Source: Microbispora hainanensis (GTDB taxonomy: Bacteria > Actinomycetota > Actinomycetes > Streptosporangiales > Streptosporangiaceae). Taken from it: a DNA stretch of 64,000 bases. Below, piece by piece: positions 27,990 through 37,104 of the stretch. How positions within the stretch are numbered: position 1 is the first letter of the stretch; the number at the start of each line of letters is the position of its first letter. The translations under genes were made by a program, and so were the position numbers. Below the pieces are notes generated by a model. It had not been told where the DNA came from. It was given only the letters and a program-made list of their open reading frames with translations, and made no database searches. The stretch is taken from assembly GCF_006874475.1 (NCBI RefSeq), contig NZ_VIRM01000012.1:1-64000 (forward strand), in the 5' to 3' direction.

Positions 27990-28831
27990 TGATCGAGGAG
28001 CTGCGCGGCGTCCTCGGCGTCCCGCCGGTGCCGCAGGGATCGTGGGAGCGGGACGCGTGCTTCGTGTCCACGGCCGCGCTGCGTGGAACGACGGCTGCGC
28101 TGCGTGGAACGACGGCTGCGCTGAGTGGAACGACGGCTGCGCTCCGTGGAAAGTCGGCTGCGCTGGGGGAAACGGCGGAGGCCCCGGCCGAGGTGGCGGA
28201 GCGGCTCGCGGCCCGGCTGCGCGCGGTGCCCGGGGTCCGGCGGGTGGACGTCCGGCCGAACGGCTTCCTCGTCATCGTCGTCGCCACGCCGGGACGGATC
28301 GTCGAGGACGTCCTGGCCTCGTCCCAGCGGCAGCGAGCCGCCCCGGTCGCCGTGCCCCGAACGGGGGAAGCCTCGGCCGCGCTCGCGCAGCCGGGAGCCG
28401 TGCCCCCGCGGCCGGGTGCCGTCGCGGCGCCGTGGCCGGACTTCCCGCGCACGTGGGACAACCCCGGCTTCGCCGTCCGGTACGCGTACGTGCGGGCGGG
28501 AGCCGTACGGCGGTGGGCGGGTGCTCTGGGCGTGCGGACCGGCGTGGCCGCGCGGCCCGAGCTGCTCGACGGCCCGTTCGACCGGGCCGTGCTGCGGGTG
28601 CTGGCCGAGCTGCCGAGCAGGAGGGAGAGCCGCGACCCAGGATGGGCGGCGTACCTGGAACGGCTGGCCGAGGTCTACCACACCGCCGTCGAGCGCGCGT
28701 GTCCGATTCCCATGGGCGACGAGCCGCCGTCCGAGGTCCACACGGCCCGGGTGCGGATGGGGGAGGCGGTGCGCCTCGTGCTCGGCGAGGGGCTCGTGGA
28801 GCTGGGTGTCGCCCCGCCCGGCAAAATCTGA
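27989..28831 (+). CDS. ArgS-like protein with DALR anticodon-binding domain (NrtL-like)
   Basis: 280 residues from ATG 27989 (GTG 27986 directly before is an alternative). The N-terminal part resembles the ArgS additional domain (EVAERLAARLRAVPGVRRVD, GFLVIVVATP). The C-terminal 130 residues are a DALR domain: VRYAYVRAGAVRRWA, GPFDRAVLRVLAELP, YLERLAEVYHTAVERACPI, ARVRMGEAVRLVLGEGLVEL. The catalytic HIGH/KMSKS domain of arginyl-tRNA synthetase is absent. A similar protein stands in front of lysA in Streptomyces. Four 7-residue repeats (TAALRGT-like) interrupt the N-terminal domain. The function is unknown; a tRNA-related role is only inferred. Confidence 0.7.
   Translation: MIEELRGVLGVPPVPQGSWERDACFVSTAALRGTTAALRGTTAALSGTTAALRGKSAALGETAEAPAEVAERLAARLRAVPGVRRVDVRPNGFLVIVVATPGRIVEDVLASSQRQRAAPVAVPRTGEASAALAQPGAVPPRPGAVAAPWPDFPRTWDNPGFAVRYAYVRAGAVRRWAGALGVRTGVAARPELLDGPFDRAVLRVLAELPSRRESRDPGWAAYLERLAEVYHTAVERACPIPMGDEPPSEVHTARVRMGEAVRLVLGEGLVELGVAPPGKI
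28081..28164 (+). repeat. four 21-bp tandem repeats inside the DALR-protein gene
   Basis: GCGTGGAACGACGGCTGCGCT is present in two identical copies (28081-28101, 28102-28122) and two diverged ones (28123-28143, 28144-28164). It keeps the frame and adds Thr-Ala-Ala-Leu-Arg-Gly-Thr units. Confidence 0.9.
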
Positions 28832-28959
28832 GTCAAACCGCCCGATAGCCGGAAGCAATGCCGTCAACGACCTGCGGATCTGAATATCTTCCTTTCGGGC
28901 CGTCTCGCAGGGTGAACAGCGGGCGCGAGTGAATCGCAGGGTCGGCTAGCCTCGTTCGG

Positions 28960-30366
28960 GTGAGTCGATTCGCCCACCCAGCCGGCGACCTGCACGCCGC
29001 TTCATCTATCGTCGCCGTGACCGCCGGACTGCCAGAGGAGCGTCCGCAGCACGTGCCCGCCGACCTCAACGCGCTCGAACCGGCCATCTGGCCGCGAACG
29101 TCCGGCAGGGCCGACGGCGCCGTCACCATCGGCGGAATCGACGTACGCGACCTGGCGAAGGAGTTCGGCACGCCTCTGTACGTCATCGACGAGGAGGACT
29201 TCCGCTCACGCTGCCGCGAGTATCGATCCGCCTTCCACGACGGCGAGGTCCACTACGCCGCCAAGGCGTTCCTGTGCCGTGAGGTCGCCCGCTGGATCGA
29301 CCAGGAGGGCCTCGGCCTCGACGTGTGCAGCGCCGGTGAGCTCGCCGTGGCGCTCAGCGTGGGCTTCCCGCCCGAGCGGATCACGATGCACGGCAACAAC
29401 AAGTCGCTCGCCGAGCTGGAGAAGGCCGTCCAGGTCGGCGTGGGCCACATCGTGGTCGACTCGTACGAGGAGATCGCCCGCCTCGGCTTCCTCGCGGACA
29501 AGCACGGCGTGCGGCCGAAGGTGATGATCCGGGTGACCGTGGGCGTCGAGGCCCACACCCACGAGTTCATCGCGACCGCCCACGACGACCAGAAGTTCGG
29601 CCTGTCGCTGAGCAGCGGCGCCGCCGCCGAGGCGGTGCGGCGCATCCTCGCGCTGCCGCAGCTCGAACTGGTCGGCCTGCACTCGCACATCGGGTCGCAG
29701 ATCACCGACACCGGTGGGTTCGAGGTCGCGGCCCGCCGCCTGGCCAGCCTGCTGGTCGAGATCAAGGAGGAGCACGACGTCGTGCTCCCGGAGCTGGACC
29801 TCGGCGGCGGATACGGCATCCCGTACGTGGTGGGCGACGAGTCCCTGGACGTCAAGGTCATCGCGGACAGTCTGCGGGAGATCGTCACAAAGGTGTGCGA
29901 ATCGGCCGGGCTGCCCGTGCCCCGGCTCACGGTCGAGCCGGGTCGTTCGATCGCCGGAGTGTCCGGTGTGACCCTGTACGAGGCCGGTACGGTCAAGGAC
30001 GTGGAGGGCCTGCGCACGTACGTGAGCGTGGACGGCGGGATGAGCGACAACATCCGCACCGCCCTCTACGGAGCCGAATACACGGCCGTGCTCGCCTCCC
30101 GAGTGAGCCAGGCGGCGCCGATGCTGTCGCGCCTGGTCGGCAAGCACTGCGAGAGCGGCGACATGGTCGTGCGCGACCTCTACCTGCCGGGCGACCTGGC
30201 CCCCGGAGACCTGATCGCCGTCGCCGGCACCGGCGCCTACTGCCGGTCGCTGGCCAACAACTACAACTATCTGCCCAAGCCCGCCGTCGTCGCGGTGTCC
30301 AACGGCCAGGCGCGGGTCATCATCCGCAGGGAGACCGAGGACGACCTGCTCAGGGGGCAGCTGTGA
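28960..30366 (+). CDS. lysA: diaminopimelate decarboxylase
   Basis: 468 residues. PLP-dependent alanine-racemase-fold decarboxylase making L-lysine from meso-diaminopimelate. The PLP lysine is K102 in HYAAKAF; other sites are HSHIGSQI, the phosphate-binding [15 protein letters not shown] and the partner-subunit CESGDMV and [16 protein letters not shown] 28960 gives the extended actinobacterial N-terminus ([13 protein letters not shown]). A TAGCCT -10 box (28947-28952) ends 7 bases before the GTG, so the mRNA may be leaderless. hom follows 42 bases downstream. Confidence 0.96.
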   Translation: MSRFAHPAGDLHAASSIVAVTAGLPEERPQHVPADLNALEPAIWPRTSGRADGAVTIGGIDVRDLAKEFGTPLYVIDEEDFRSRCREYRSAFHDGEVHYAAKAFLCREVARWIDQEGLGLDVCSAGELAVALSVGFPPERITMHGNNKSLAELEKAVQVGVGHIVVDSYEEIARLGFLADKHGVRPKVMIRVTVGVEAHTHEFIATAHDDQKFGLSLSSGAAAEAVRRILALPQLELVGLHSHIGSQITDTGGFEVAARRLASLLVEIKEEHDVVLPELDLGGGYGIPYVVGDESLDVKVIADSLREIVTKVCESAGLPVPRLTVEPGRSIAGVSGVTLYEAGTVKDVEGLRTYVSVDGGMSDNIRTALYGAEYTAVLASRVSQAAPMLSRLVGKHCESGDMVVRDLYLPGDLAPGDLIAVAGTGAYCRSLANNYNYLPKPAVVAVSNGQARVIIRRETEDDLLRGQL

Positions 30367-30408
30367 CCGCCCGCCCCGAGCAGTCCGGCGGCGAAGCGAG
30401 GAGGCATC

Positions 30409-31716
30409 GTGAGTAAGGCCAAACCGGCGCTCAGGGTCGCGCTGCTGGGCTGCGGCGTCGTCGGTTCGCAGGTCGTGCGCCTGCTCCGCGAGCAGTCCGA
30501 CGACCTGGCCGCCCGTGTCGGCGCCCCACTGGAGCTGGCCGGCGTGGCCGTGCGCAGGCTGGGGCGCAAGCGGGACACCGACGTGGACCCCGCCCTGCTC
30601 ACGACCGACGCGGAGGCCCTGGTCACCCGCGACGACGTGGACATCGTGGTCGAGGTGATCGGCGGCATCGAGCCGGCCAGGTCGCTGATCCTCGCCGCCA
30701 TGGCGCACGGCAAGTCCGTGGTCAGCGCCAACAAGGCGCTGCTGGCCGAGGACGGCGCGACGATCCACAGGGCCGCCCGCGAGAACGGCGCCGACCTCTA
30801 CTTCGAGGCGAGCGTCGCCGGGGCGATCCCGCTGCTGCGCCCGCTGCGCGAGTCGCTGGCCGGCGACCGGGTGCGCCGCGTGCTGGGCATCGTCAACGGC
30901 ACCACCAACTACATCCTCGACAAGATGGACTCCACCGGCGCCTCGTTCAACGACGCCCTGGAGGAGGCCCAGGCGCTCGGGTACGCCGAGGCCGACCCCA
31001 CCGCCGACGTCGAGGGCTTCGACGCCGCCGCCAAGGCCGCGATCCTCGCCGGCATCGCCTTCCACAGCCGGGTGACGGCCGCCGACGTGCACCGCGAGGG
31101 CATCACGGAGATCACCGCGGCCGACGTGGCCTCCGCCAAGGGCATGGGCTACGTCATCAAGCTCCTGGCCATCTGCGCCCGCTCCGACGACGGCAAGACG
31201 GTCGGCGTCCGGGTGCACCCCGCCATGATCCCGAGGTCGCACCCCCTGGCCGGGGTGCGCGAGGCGTACAACGCCGTCTTCGTGGAGGCCGAGTCGGCCG
31301 GGCGGCTCATGTTCTACGGCGCGGGCGCGGGCGGCGCGCCGACCGCGAGCGCCGTGCTGGGCGACATCGTCGCCGTGGCGCGCAACCGCATCGCCGGCAC
31401 CCGCGGGCCGGAGGAGTCGACGTACGCCGACCTCAAGGTCCACCCGATGGGCGACAGCGTCACCCGCTATCACGTGTCGCTGGACGTCGCGGACAAGCCC
31501 GGTGTGCTCGCCCGGGTGGCCGAGATCTTCGCGAGGCACGACGTGTCGATCCAGACGGTGCGGCAGGAGGGCCGTGGCGACGACGCCCAGCTCGTGCTGG
31601 TGACCCACCGGGCCAGCGACGCCGCCCTGTCGGCCACGATCAAGGACCTGCGCGACCTGAACATCGTCCGCGCGGTCGCGAGCGTCATGCGGGTCGAGGG
31701 CGACGACACGCCCTGA
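30409..31716 (+). CDS. hom: homoserine dehydrogenase
   Basis: 435 residues from GTG 30409 behind GAGGAGG. It reduces aspartate semialdehyde to homoserine for threonine and methionine. NAD(P)-binding VALLGCGVVGSQVVRLL at the N-terminus, catalytic region VSANKALL, EASVAGAIPLLRPL, GIVNGTTNYILDKM and GYAEADPTADVEG, then a C-terminal ACT domain (SLDVADKPGVLARVAEIFAR) for feedback inhibition by threonine. Usually thrC and thrB follow directly; here they are 9 kb away. A terminator follows. Confidence 0.96.
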   Translation: MSKAKPALRVALLGCGVVGSQVVRLLREQSDDLAARVGAPLELAGVAVRRLGRKRDTDVDPALLTTDAEALVTRDDVDIVVEVIGGIEPARSLILAAMAHGKSVVSANKALLAEDGATIHRAARENGADLYFEASVAGAIPLLRPLRESLAGDRVRRVLGIVNGTTNYILDKMDSTGASFNDALEEAQALGYAEADPTADVEGFDAAAKAAILAGIAFHSRVTAADVHREGITEITAADVASAKGMGYVIKLLAICARSDDGKTVGVRVHPAMIPRSHPLAGVREAYNAVFVEAESAGRLMFYGAGAGGAPTASAVLGDIVAVARNRIAGTRGPEESTYADLKVHPMGDSVTRYHVSLDVADKPGVLARVAEIFARHDVSIQTVRQEGRGDDAQLVLVTHRASDAALSATIKDLRDLNIVRAVASVMRVEGDDTP

Positions 31717-32055
31717 CGCCGAGGGCGGCGGCGTGGACTGAAGGAACTCCCGGGCGCTCCGCCCGGGAGTCCCCGTCGCGCCGCCGCGATCATGCCCGGA
31801 CGGGCCCTGTGCGACCTTCCTCGTCGCCGTGCGGCGGCTCCAGCGGGCAGGGACACCCGGAGCGCCCTCTTGCCGTCGCCACGCCGTGACCAGCCGCAAC
31901 CGTGGACGGCGGGCCGCGCGTCTCCGCCGGTCGTCATCTGATCACAAAGGGTCTCCAGACACCGGCGGGAGAACCCTGCCGCACCCCTCTGACCGGCCAG
32001 GATGTCACCCGTCGAGCCTTTACGAGGGCACCGCACGGACGGAGGAGATCGGCAG
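31717..32055. other. 339-base intergenic region
   Basis: It starts with the hom terminator. The rest holds no supported gene. A ribosome site (GGAGGAG) near its end belongs to the small gene at 32056. No riboswitch class was recognised. Confidence 0.5.
31746..31770 (+). terminator. terminator after hom
   Basis: A perfect 11-bp stem (ACTCCCGGGCG against CGCCCGGGAGT) with a three-base loop, 30 bases after the hom stop. It shows that transcription of lysA-hom ends before the inserted surface-glycan block. Confidence 0.85.
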
Positions 32056-32274
32056 ATGGGCAAGAGAAGTGTCAACGCCCCTGACGGCCTCACGATCACG
32101 GTGCCGGACGGACCCGTGAGCATCGGCAGCGGCGTGCCCGGCGACCCCATCAACGGCCGGCTCGGCGTGGTCACCGTGCCCGGCGAGCGAGCCGCGCTCA
32201 CCGCGACGTGGGTGGCCACGATGTCGGCCGCCGCGGGCACCTGCACCGGCACGGTGAACCACTCCGTTGCCTGA
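32056..32274 (+). CDS. short beta-rich protein, possibly truncated
   Basis: 72 residues from ATG 32056 after GGAGGAG. The chain (PDGLTITVPDGPVSIGSGVP, GRLGVVTVPGERAALTATWV) has the look of the start of a secreted beta-sandwich protein but lacks a signal peptide and ends abruptly (GTCTGTVNHSVA). Its stop overlaps the TTG start of the next gene. I suspect, without proof, that longer homologues exist and this copy lost its C-terminus. Confidence 0.45.
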   Translation: MGKRSVNAPDGLTITVPDGPVSIGSGVPGDPINGRLGVVTVPGERAALTATWVATMSAAAGTCTGTVNHSVA

Positions 32275-33142
32275 CCGCACAGCCCGCACGATCATCGCCT
32301 CCGGCCTGCTCGCGATCGTGTCGTACGCCGCGGCCGTCACACCGGCGGCGGCGTACGACGGTGAGGGGCGGCGGCGGCACGTGACCGTGTATCCCGCCAC
32401 GGCACGGGTCGGCGACGGAGGGTTCACCTTCGCCCCCGGCCGCGCCGGCAACGAACTGACCTCCTGGATCACGCTCGACCGGACGGAGGTGGACGTGCCG
32501 CCGCATGGTCACGTCCCGGTGACGGCCACCGTCGCGGTGCCGCCCGCGGCGTCCAAGGGCGAGCGCTACGCGGTCATCTGGGCGAAGAACTCCTCGGCCT
32601 CGCCCGGCCCGTCGGGCGACATCGCGCTCGTCAACCGGGTCGGCGTCCGCACCTATCTGGACGTGGGGCCGGGCGGCGAGCCGCCGACGAGGTTCCGGAT
32701 CCGCGAGGTGACCGCCGGGCGCACCGACGACGGGCGGCCCCGGCTGGTGGCCGAGGTCGGCAACACGGGGAAACGCGCGGTCGACCTGGAAGGACAGGTG
32801 CGGCTGTCGGAGGGGCCGAGCGCGCTCGGCGCCGGGCCGTTCCGCACCGCCGGCGTCACCACCCTGCCTCCCGGCGGCCACGGTCAGGTGGCCGTGCTGC
32901 TGGGCGGCGACCTGCCCGCCGGGCCCTGGAAGTTCCGGTTCACCCTGCGCAGCGGCCGCGTCAGCCGTACGGCCACCGGGACGATCACCTTCCCCGCGGC
33001 CGGGGAACGGGCGGCGGCGAAGGGCGACCCCAGCGTGCCGGGCCTCGCCGCCTGCGCCGCCGTGGCCCTCGCGGCCGCGGTCCTGCTGGTCGTGAACCTC
33101 CGCCGGTTCCGCCGCCGCCCCCTGGACGGCGAAGCCGCCTGA
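32267..33142 (+). CDS. secreted, C-terminally membrane-anchored Ig-like protein
   Basis: 291 residues from TTG 32267. Signal peptide (IIASGLLAIVSYAAAVTPAAA, about residues 8-28), then two beta domains (about 35-130 and 135-240) with PPHGHVPVTATVAVP, ERYAVIWAKNSS and GPWKFRFTLRSGRVSRTATG, resembling the DUF916/COG1470 type of cell-surface protein. A C-terminal membrane helix with basic stop-transfer (LAACAAVALAAAVLLVVNL then RRFRRR) follows. It overlaps the preceding short gene and is probably co-translated with it. It lies at the start of the surface-glycan block. Confidence 0.7.
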   Translation: MPDRTARTIIASGLLAIVSYAAAVTPAAAYDGEGRRRHVTVYPATARVGDGGFTFAPGRAGNELTSWITLDRTEVDVPPHGHVPVTATVAVPPAASKGERYAVIWAKNSSASPGPSGDIALVNRVGVRTYLDVGPGGEPPTRFRIREVTAGRTDDGRPRLVAEVGNTGKRAVDLEGQVRLSEGPSALGAGPFRTAGVTTLPPGGHGQVAVLLGGDLPAGPWKFRFTLRSGRVSRTATGTITFPAAGERAAAKGDPSVPGLAACAAVALAAAVLLVVNLRRFRRRPLDGEAA

Positions 33143-33457
33143 CCAACGACCGCGAAGCCGCCTGACCCCGAGGTGCCGTACGGCACCCGCGAACGCCTCG
33201 GCGGCCTCACGCAGGCGCAGCCGGCCGCTCTCGGCCGCGCGGTGCGCGCGCCGGGGACGGGCGGCAGCGGGCCCGTAGGCCACCAGCCCGCGGCGCCTCC
33301 GAGACCCCGAGATCTCGTACGGTGGTGCCGGGCATGTCCGGAAGGCAGGGCGGTCGCGGGCAACGACTCGATCGGATAACGGCCCGCCGATCCGTGCGTC
33401 CGTGCGTGTTCGATGTCCTTTGACATCGCCGAAATGATCAGATCTGTAGGGGGAAGC
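33143..33457. other. 315-base intergenic region with a possible promoter
   Basis: No gene is supported. A consensus -35 box TTGACA lies at 33420-33425, with a weak -10 candidate TCTGTA 17 bases on, ending about 10 bases before the glycosyltransferase start. Confidence 0.4.
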
Positions 33458-34939
33458 GTGGTTACGGGCGAGGCGGTCCGGACGTCCGGTCAGAGGACGG
33501 ATGCCGAAGCGAAGGACTGGCCCCGCTGGACGCCGCTGCTCGCGGGCCTGCTGACCACCTGTGTCGCGATCTCCGGCACCACGGCGTCGCTGTCAGCCGA
33601 CGAGGTGGCGACCTACAGCGCCGCGGTGGCCCGGCCGCTGAGCGGGCTGTGGGGGCTCGTCCAGCAGATCGACGGCCACTTCCTGCCCTACTACCTGCTC
33701 ATCCACGTCTGGTCGTGGCTGGGGGAGGCCGAGTGGTGGCTGCGTCTGCCCTCTGCCCTCGCGGCCGGGGTTGCGGCGGGCTTCCTGGCCGACCTCGGCC
33801 GCCGGCTGGCCGGTCCCCGGGCGGGCGTGCTGGCCGCGGCGCTGTTCGCCATATTGCCGTCGGTGTCCTACCACGGGGCGAACGCCCGGCCGTACGCGTT
33901 CGCGGCGGCGGCGGCCGTCATCTCCGCGTGGACGCTGCACCGGGTGGCCGAGGCGCCCACCGGCTCGCGAACCCGCTGGTACGCGGCGTCGGTGGCGCTC
34001 CTCGGCTGCACCCATCTGTTCTCGGTGCTGGTGCTCCCGGCCCAGTTCCTGGCCGCCCTGCTCGTGCTGCCCCGCCGTACGTTCCTGACCAGGATCGTCC
34101 CCGCGATGGCGGTGGGGTGCGTCCCCCTCGCGATCCTCGCGCTGGTGGGCTGGGGCGAGCGCCACGCGATCAGCTGGATCGAGCCGCACGGGCCCGACGT
34201 GCTGCTGAAGTTCCCCAAGCACGCGGCGGGCTCCGACCTCGCGGGCCCGCCGCTGTTCGCCCTCGCCGTCGTGGGAGTGGTGATCCTGCTGCGCAGGTCG
34301 GTGCCCTGGGGCGTCCTCGCCGGCGGCTGGCTCGTCCTCCCGCCCGCGCTGCTGCTCCTGGTCGACGCGCTGGTGACCCCGGCCTACGTGGACCGTTACG
34401 TGTTCGTCACGGCGCCCGCCCTGGCCCTGGCGGCAGGCGTGGCGCTGGCCTCGGTGCGCCTGGCCCCCGTGCCCTTCGCGCTGGTCGGCGTGCCCGTCGT
34501 GCTGGCCGTCGCGCTGCTGGGGCTGCCCGCGCAGGCCGACTATCGGCAGCGCAACGGCCACTACGACGACTTCCCCGGCGCGCTCGGGGTGATCCAGGCG
34601 CGGGAGCGCCCCGGCGACGCCATCGTGTACGGCCAGAGCCGGCTGCGCACCGGCTTCGTCTACTACGGCCGTGAAAACCTGCCCGACGACGTGCTTCTCA
34701 AGGGACAGGGCCCCGCCTTCGAGTACGTGGAGCGGGACGACCTGGCCGAGGCCCTGGCCGGGCACCGCCGGGTCTGGGTGGTCTGGCGGGGGACGAAGCA
34801 GGCCGGGCTGACGGGAAAGAAGATCCCCAGGGTGGCTTCCGTGCGCGCGGCCGGATACCGTCTTTCGACGGCCTGGCATTCCGCGGAGCTGCCGGGCCTC
34901 ACCGTCGCACTGTTCGAGCGCGCTCGTGGCAGGAGCTGA
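33458..34939 (+). CDS. GT-C family membrane glycosyltransferase (GT39/PMT_2-like)
   Basis: 493 residues from GTG 33458, with GGGGGAAG before it; in-frame ATGs at 33413 and 33434 are alternatives. About nine to eleven membrane segments. The acidic motif of GT-C enzymes is in the first external loop (SLSADEVATYSAAVARPL). SYHGANARPYAFAAAAAVIS is another typical block of the dolichol/polyprenyl-phosphate-mannose family. The C-terminal 120 residues are a soluble external domain (GDAIVYGQSRLRTGFVYYG). It transfers a sugar from a polyprenyl-phosphate donor to an acceptor outside the membrane; sugar and acceptor are unknown. Confidence 0.82.
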   Translation: MVTGEAVRTSGQRTDAEAKDWPRWTPLLAGLLTTCVAISGTTASLSADEVATYSAAVARPLSGLWGLVQQIDGHFLPYYLLIHVWSWLGEAEWWLRLPSALAAGVAAGFLADLGRRLAGPRAGVLAAALFAILPSVSYHGANARPYAFAAAAAVISAWTLHRVAEAPTGSRTRWYAASVALLGCTHLFSVLVLPAQFLAALLVLPRRTFLTRIVPAMAVGCVPLAILALVGWGERHAISWIEPHGPDVLLKFPKHAAGSDLAGPPLFALAVVGVVILLRRSVPWGVLAGGWLVLPPALLLLVDALVTPAYVDRYVFVTAPALALAAGVALASVRLAPVPFALVGVPVVLAVALLGLPAQADYRQRNGHYDDFPGALGVIQARERPGDAIVYGQSRLRTGFVYYGRENLPDDVLLKGQGPAFEYVERDDLAEALAGHRRVWVVWRGTKQAGLTGKKIPRVASVRAAGYRLSTAWHSAELPGLTVALFERARGRS

Positions 34940-35015
34940 GCGATGTTGGACCGTTTCATTACGGTTGGACATCGCGTGCAAGAGTAATTGCCACGGGTGA
35001 GTAAAGTTTCTCTCC

Positions 35016-35867
35016 ATGCGACTTACGGTGAAGAGACTTCTTCCGGCCTGTCTCCTAACCGCGGCGTCGATCGCGGGACTCCAGCACCCTGCCGCGGCGG
35101 CGGCCGGATCGGCCGTCCCGGCGCACGTGACACAACAGCAAGCGCGGGCGGCCGGGGTGCCGACAGTGGTCCTCACCTTCGACGACAGCACGGCCGACCA
35201 CCTCGCCGTCGCCAAGATGCTGAGCAGGCGCGGACTCAAGGGCACCTTCTATGTCAACAGCGGCCGCCTCGGCAAACGCGGCTTCCTGAGCGTGGCCGCC
35301 GTACGGGCCATCGCGAAGCAGGGCCACGAGATCGGCGGCCACACCCTCCACCATCCGCATCTGCCGGAGATGTTCGACGCCGCCCAGCAGGCCGAGATCT
35401 GCGACGACAGACGGGCGCTGCTGAAGATGGGCTTCGCCGTGCGCTCGTTCGCCTATCCGTTCGGGGCCATGGACGAGTCGAGTAAGCGGATCGCGATGGG
35501 CTGCGGCTACAACAGCGCGCGCGACATCAACGGCCTCTACCGGCCCGACAGCTGCCGTGCCTGCCCGGTCACCGAGTCGATCCCGCCCGCGGACCCCGCC
35601 GCCGTACGCGCCACGAGCCAGACCCACCTGCCGCGTACGGCCCGCACGCTGCGCGAGTTCGTCACCCGTGCGCAGCAGGAGAGCGACCCCGGCGTGGTGA
35701 CCTTCGTGTTCCACGAGATCAAGAACCAGCCGCGGGACCAGTACGCGACGGCGCCCAAGGAGTTCGCCGCCTTCATCGACTGGGTGGCCAAGCAGCGGAA
35801 GGCCGGGAAGATCGACGTGAGGACGATGGGCGACGTGGTCGGCGGGGAAGTTTCGCCCGCCCCGTGA
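35016..35867 (+). CDS. secreted polysaccharide deacetylase (NodB fold, CE4)
   Basis: 283 residues with an N-terminal signal peptide (LLPACLLTAASIAGLQHPAAA). NodB motifs: TVVLTFDDSTADH (motif 1, catalytic Asp and metal Asp), GHEIGGHTLHHPHL (motif 2, metal His pair), RSFAYPFGAMD (motif 3), and VVTFVFHEI near the end. It removes N-acetyl groups from a cell-wall or exopolysaccharide. It lies between a GT-C and GT2 transferases, fitting a pathway for a modified surface glycan. Confidence 0.9.
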   Translation: MRLTVKRLLPACLLTAASIAGLQHPAAAAAGSAVPAHVTQQQARAAGVPTVVLTFDDSTADHLAVAKMLSRRGLKGTFYVNSGRLGKRGFLSVAAVRAIAKQGHEIGGHTLHHPHLPEMFDAAQQAEICDDRRALLKMGFAVRSFAYPFGAMDESSKRIAMGCGYNSARDINGLYRPDSCRACPVTESIPPADPAAVRATSQTHLPRTARTLREFVTRAQQESDPGVVTFVFHEIKNQPRDQYATAPKEFAAFIDWVAKQRKAGKIDVRTMGDVVGGEVSPAP

Positions 35868-35988
35868 TCCCGTCTGTCGCGCCGTGTCACAGCGAGTCGT
35901 CAGGTTGACCTTCACGGTCACAGGGATTCACAAGGTTCGGCTGATACAAGTTCACCAGCCTGTAAACGGACGCGCGGGAGGGACCACC

Positions 35989-37104
35989 GTGACGGTGACG
36001 ACCGGCATCTGCTCGCCGTACGGCTTCACGCGCAGCCCGACCGAGGAGACCGCGACGCTGTCCTGGAGCGACGGACGGTGGACGGTGGCAGGCCGCCCGC
36101 TGGCCGTCCCTCCGCAGGCCGACGACGTCGCCGCCCTCCGGCCGCTGCGCGGGCTCCGGGTGGAGTGGCCGGAGCGGCCTGCCCCTGGGGCGCTGGACGT
36201 GATCGCCGCCCTGGCCGCCGCGGGGGTGCCGCTCACCGGCCAGGACCCGCCGGGATGGGTGCGGGAGGACGATCCCGTGCTCGCCGGCCTGGTCGCGGCC
36301 TGGACTCCCGAGGCCGACGACGGCAGGCCCGACTCGGTCGCCGATCTGCGCAGGGAAGAGCACAGCGTGCGCCTGCGCAGGCACGCGCTGCGGACGACGG
36401 GCGTCGGCACCGGCCTCGCCCCGGTGACCGTCGTCATGGCCACGCGGCGGCCCCACTACGTGGCCCACGCGCTGCGGCAGCTCGCCCGGCAGCGGGGCGT
36501 CGGCCTGGAGGCGGTCGTCGCCCTGCACGGGTTCCCGGCGGCGCGGGTGCGGGAGGCGCTCGCGGAGTTCCCCCACCCGATGACGGTCGTCGAGGCCGAC
36601 CCGGAGGCGCCGCTCGGGGCCGTGCTCAACATGGCGGCGGCACGGGCGTCCACCGGCATCGTCACCAAATGGGACGACGACGACTGGTATGGCCCCGAGC
36701 ACCTGGCCGACCTGCTGCTGGCCATGGCCTATTCCGGAGCGGAGCTGGTCGGGACCGCGCCGGAGTTCTTCTACCTGCAGCCCCTCGACGCGACGATCCG
36801 CCGCGTCGACTACAGCAGCGAGGTGTGGGCCGACCACGTCGCGGGCGGCACGATCATGGTCGGCCGCGAGACCTTCGAGCAGGCCGGCGGCTTCGGGGCG
36901 CTCGACCGCGGGGAGGACGCGCACCTCCTGCGGGCGGTCGCGGCGGGCGGCGGACGCGTCTACCGCACCCACGGCCTGGGCTACATCCTGCGGCGATCGG
37001 TCGGCGCCGAGCACACCTGGAACCTTCCTCTTGCCCACTTTCTGCGAGTCGCCGCGAACCAGTGGCGCGGCTTTCGCCCAAGTGTGATGTTGGAAGCACC
37101 ATGA
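35989..37104 (+). CDS. GT2-family glycosyltransferase
   Basis: 371 residues. GTG 35989 is chosen for the GGGAGGG just upstream; the open frame extends 35 codons further. The N-terminal 130 residues contain no known motif. The GT-A domain begins at about 145 (APVTVVMATRRPHYVAHALR). It has the metal site TKWDDDDWYGPEHLADLLL and a C-terminal GGTIMVGRETFEQAGGFG and DRGEDAHLLRAVAAGG. It is soluble. Its stop overlaps the start of the next glycosyltransferase (ATGA), so the pair is co-translated. Confidence 0.82.
   Translation: MTVTTGICSPYGFTRSPTEETATLSWSDGRWTVAGRPLAVPPQADDVAALRPLRGLRVEWPERPAPGALDVIAALAAAGVPLTGQDPPGWVREDDPVLAGLVAAWTPEADDGRPDSVADLRREEHSVRLRRHALRTTGVGTGLAPVTVVMATRRPHYVAHALRQLARQRGVGLEAVVALHGFPAARVREALAEFPHPMTVVEADPEAPLGAVLNMAAARASTGIVTKWDDDDWYGPEHLADLLLAMAYSGAELVGTAPEFFYLQPLDATIRRVDYSSEVWADHVAGGTIMVGRETFEQAGGFGALDRGEDAHLLRAVAAGGGRVYRTHGLGYILRRSVGAEHTWNLPLAHFLRVAANQWRGFRPSVMLEAP

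Noticed and set aside
29206..31899. Long minus-strand open frame of nearly 900 codons opposite lysA and hom
   Set aside because: Same cause: it mirrors well-conserved plus-strand genes and has a composition typical of antisense frames.
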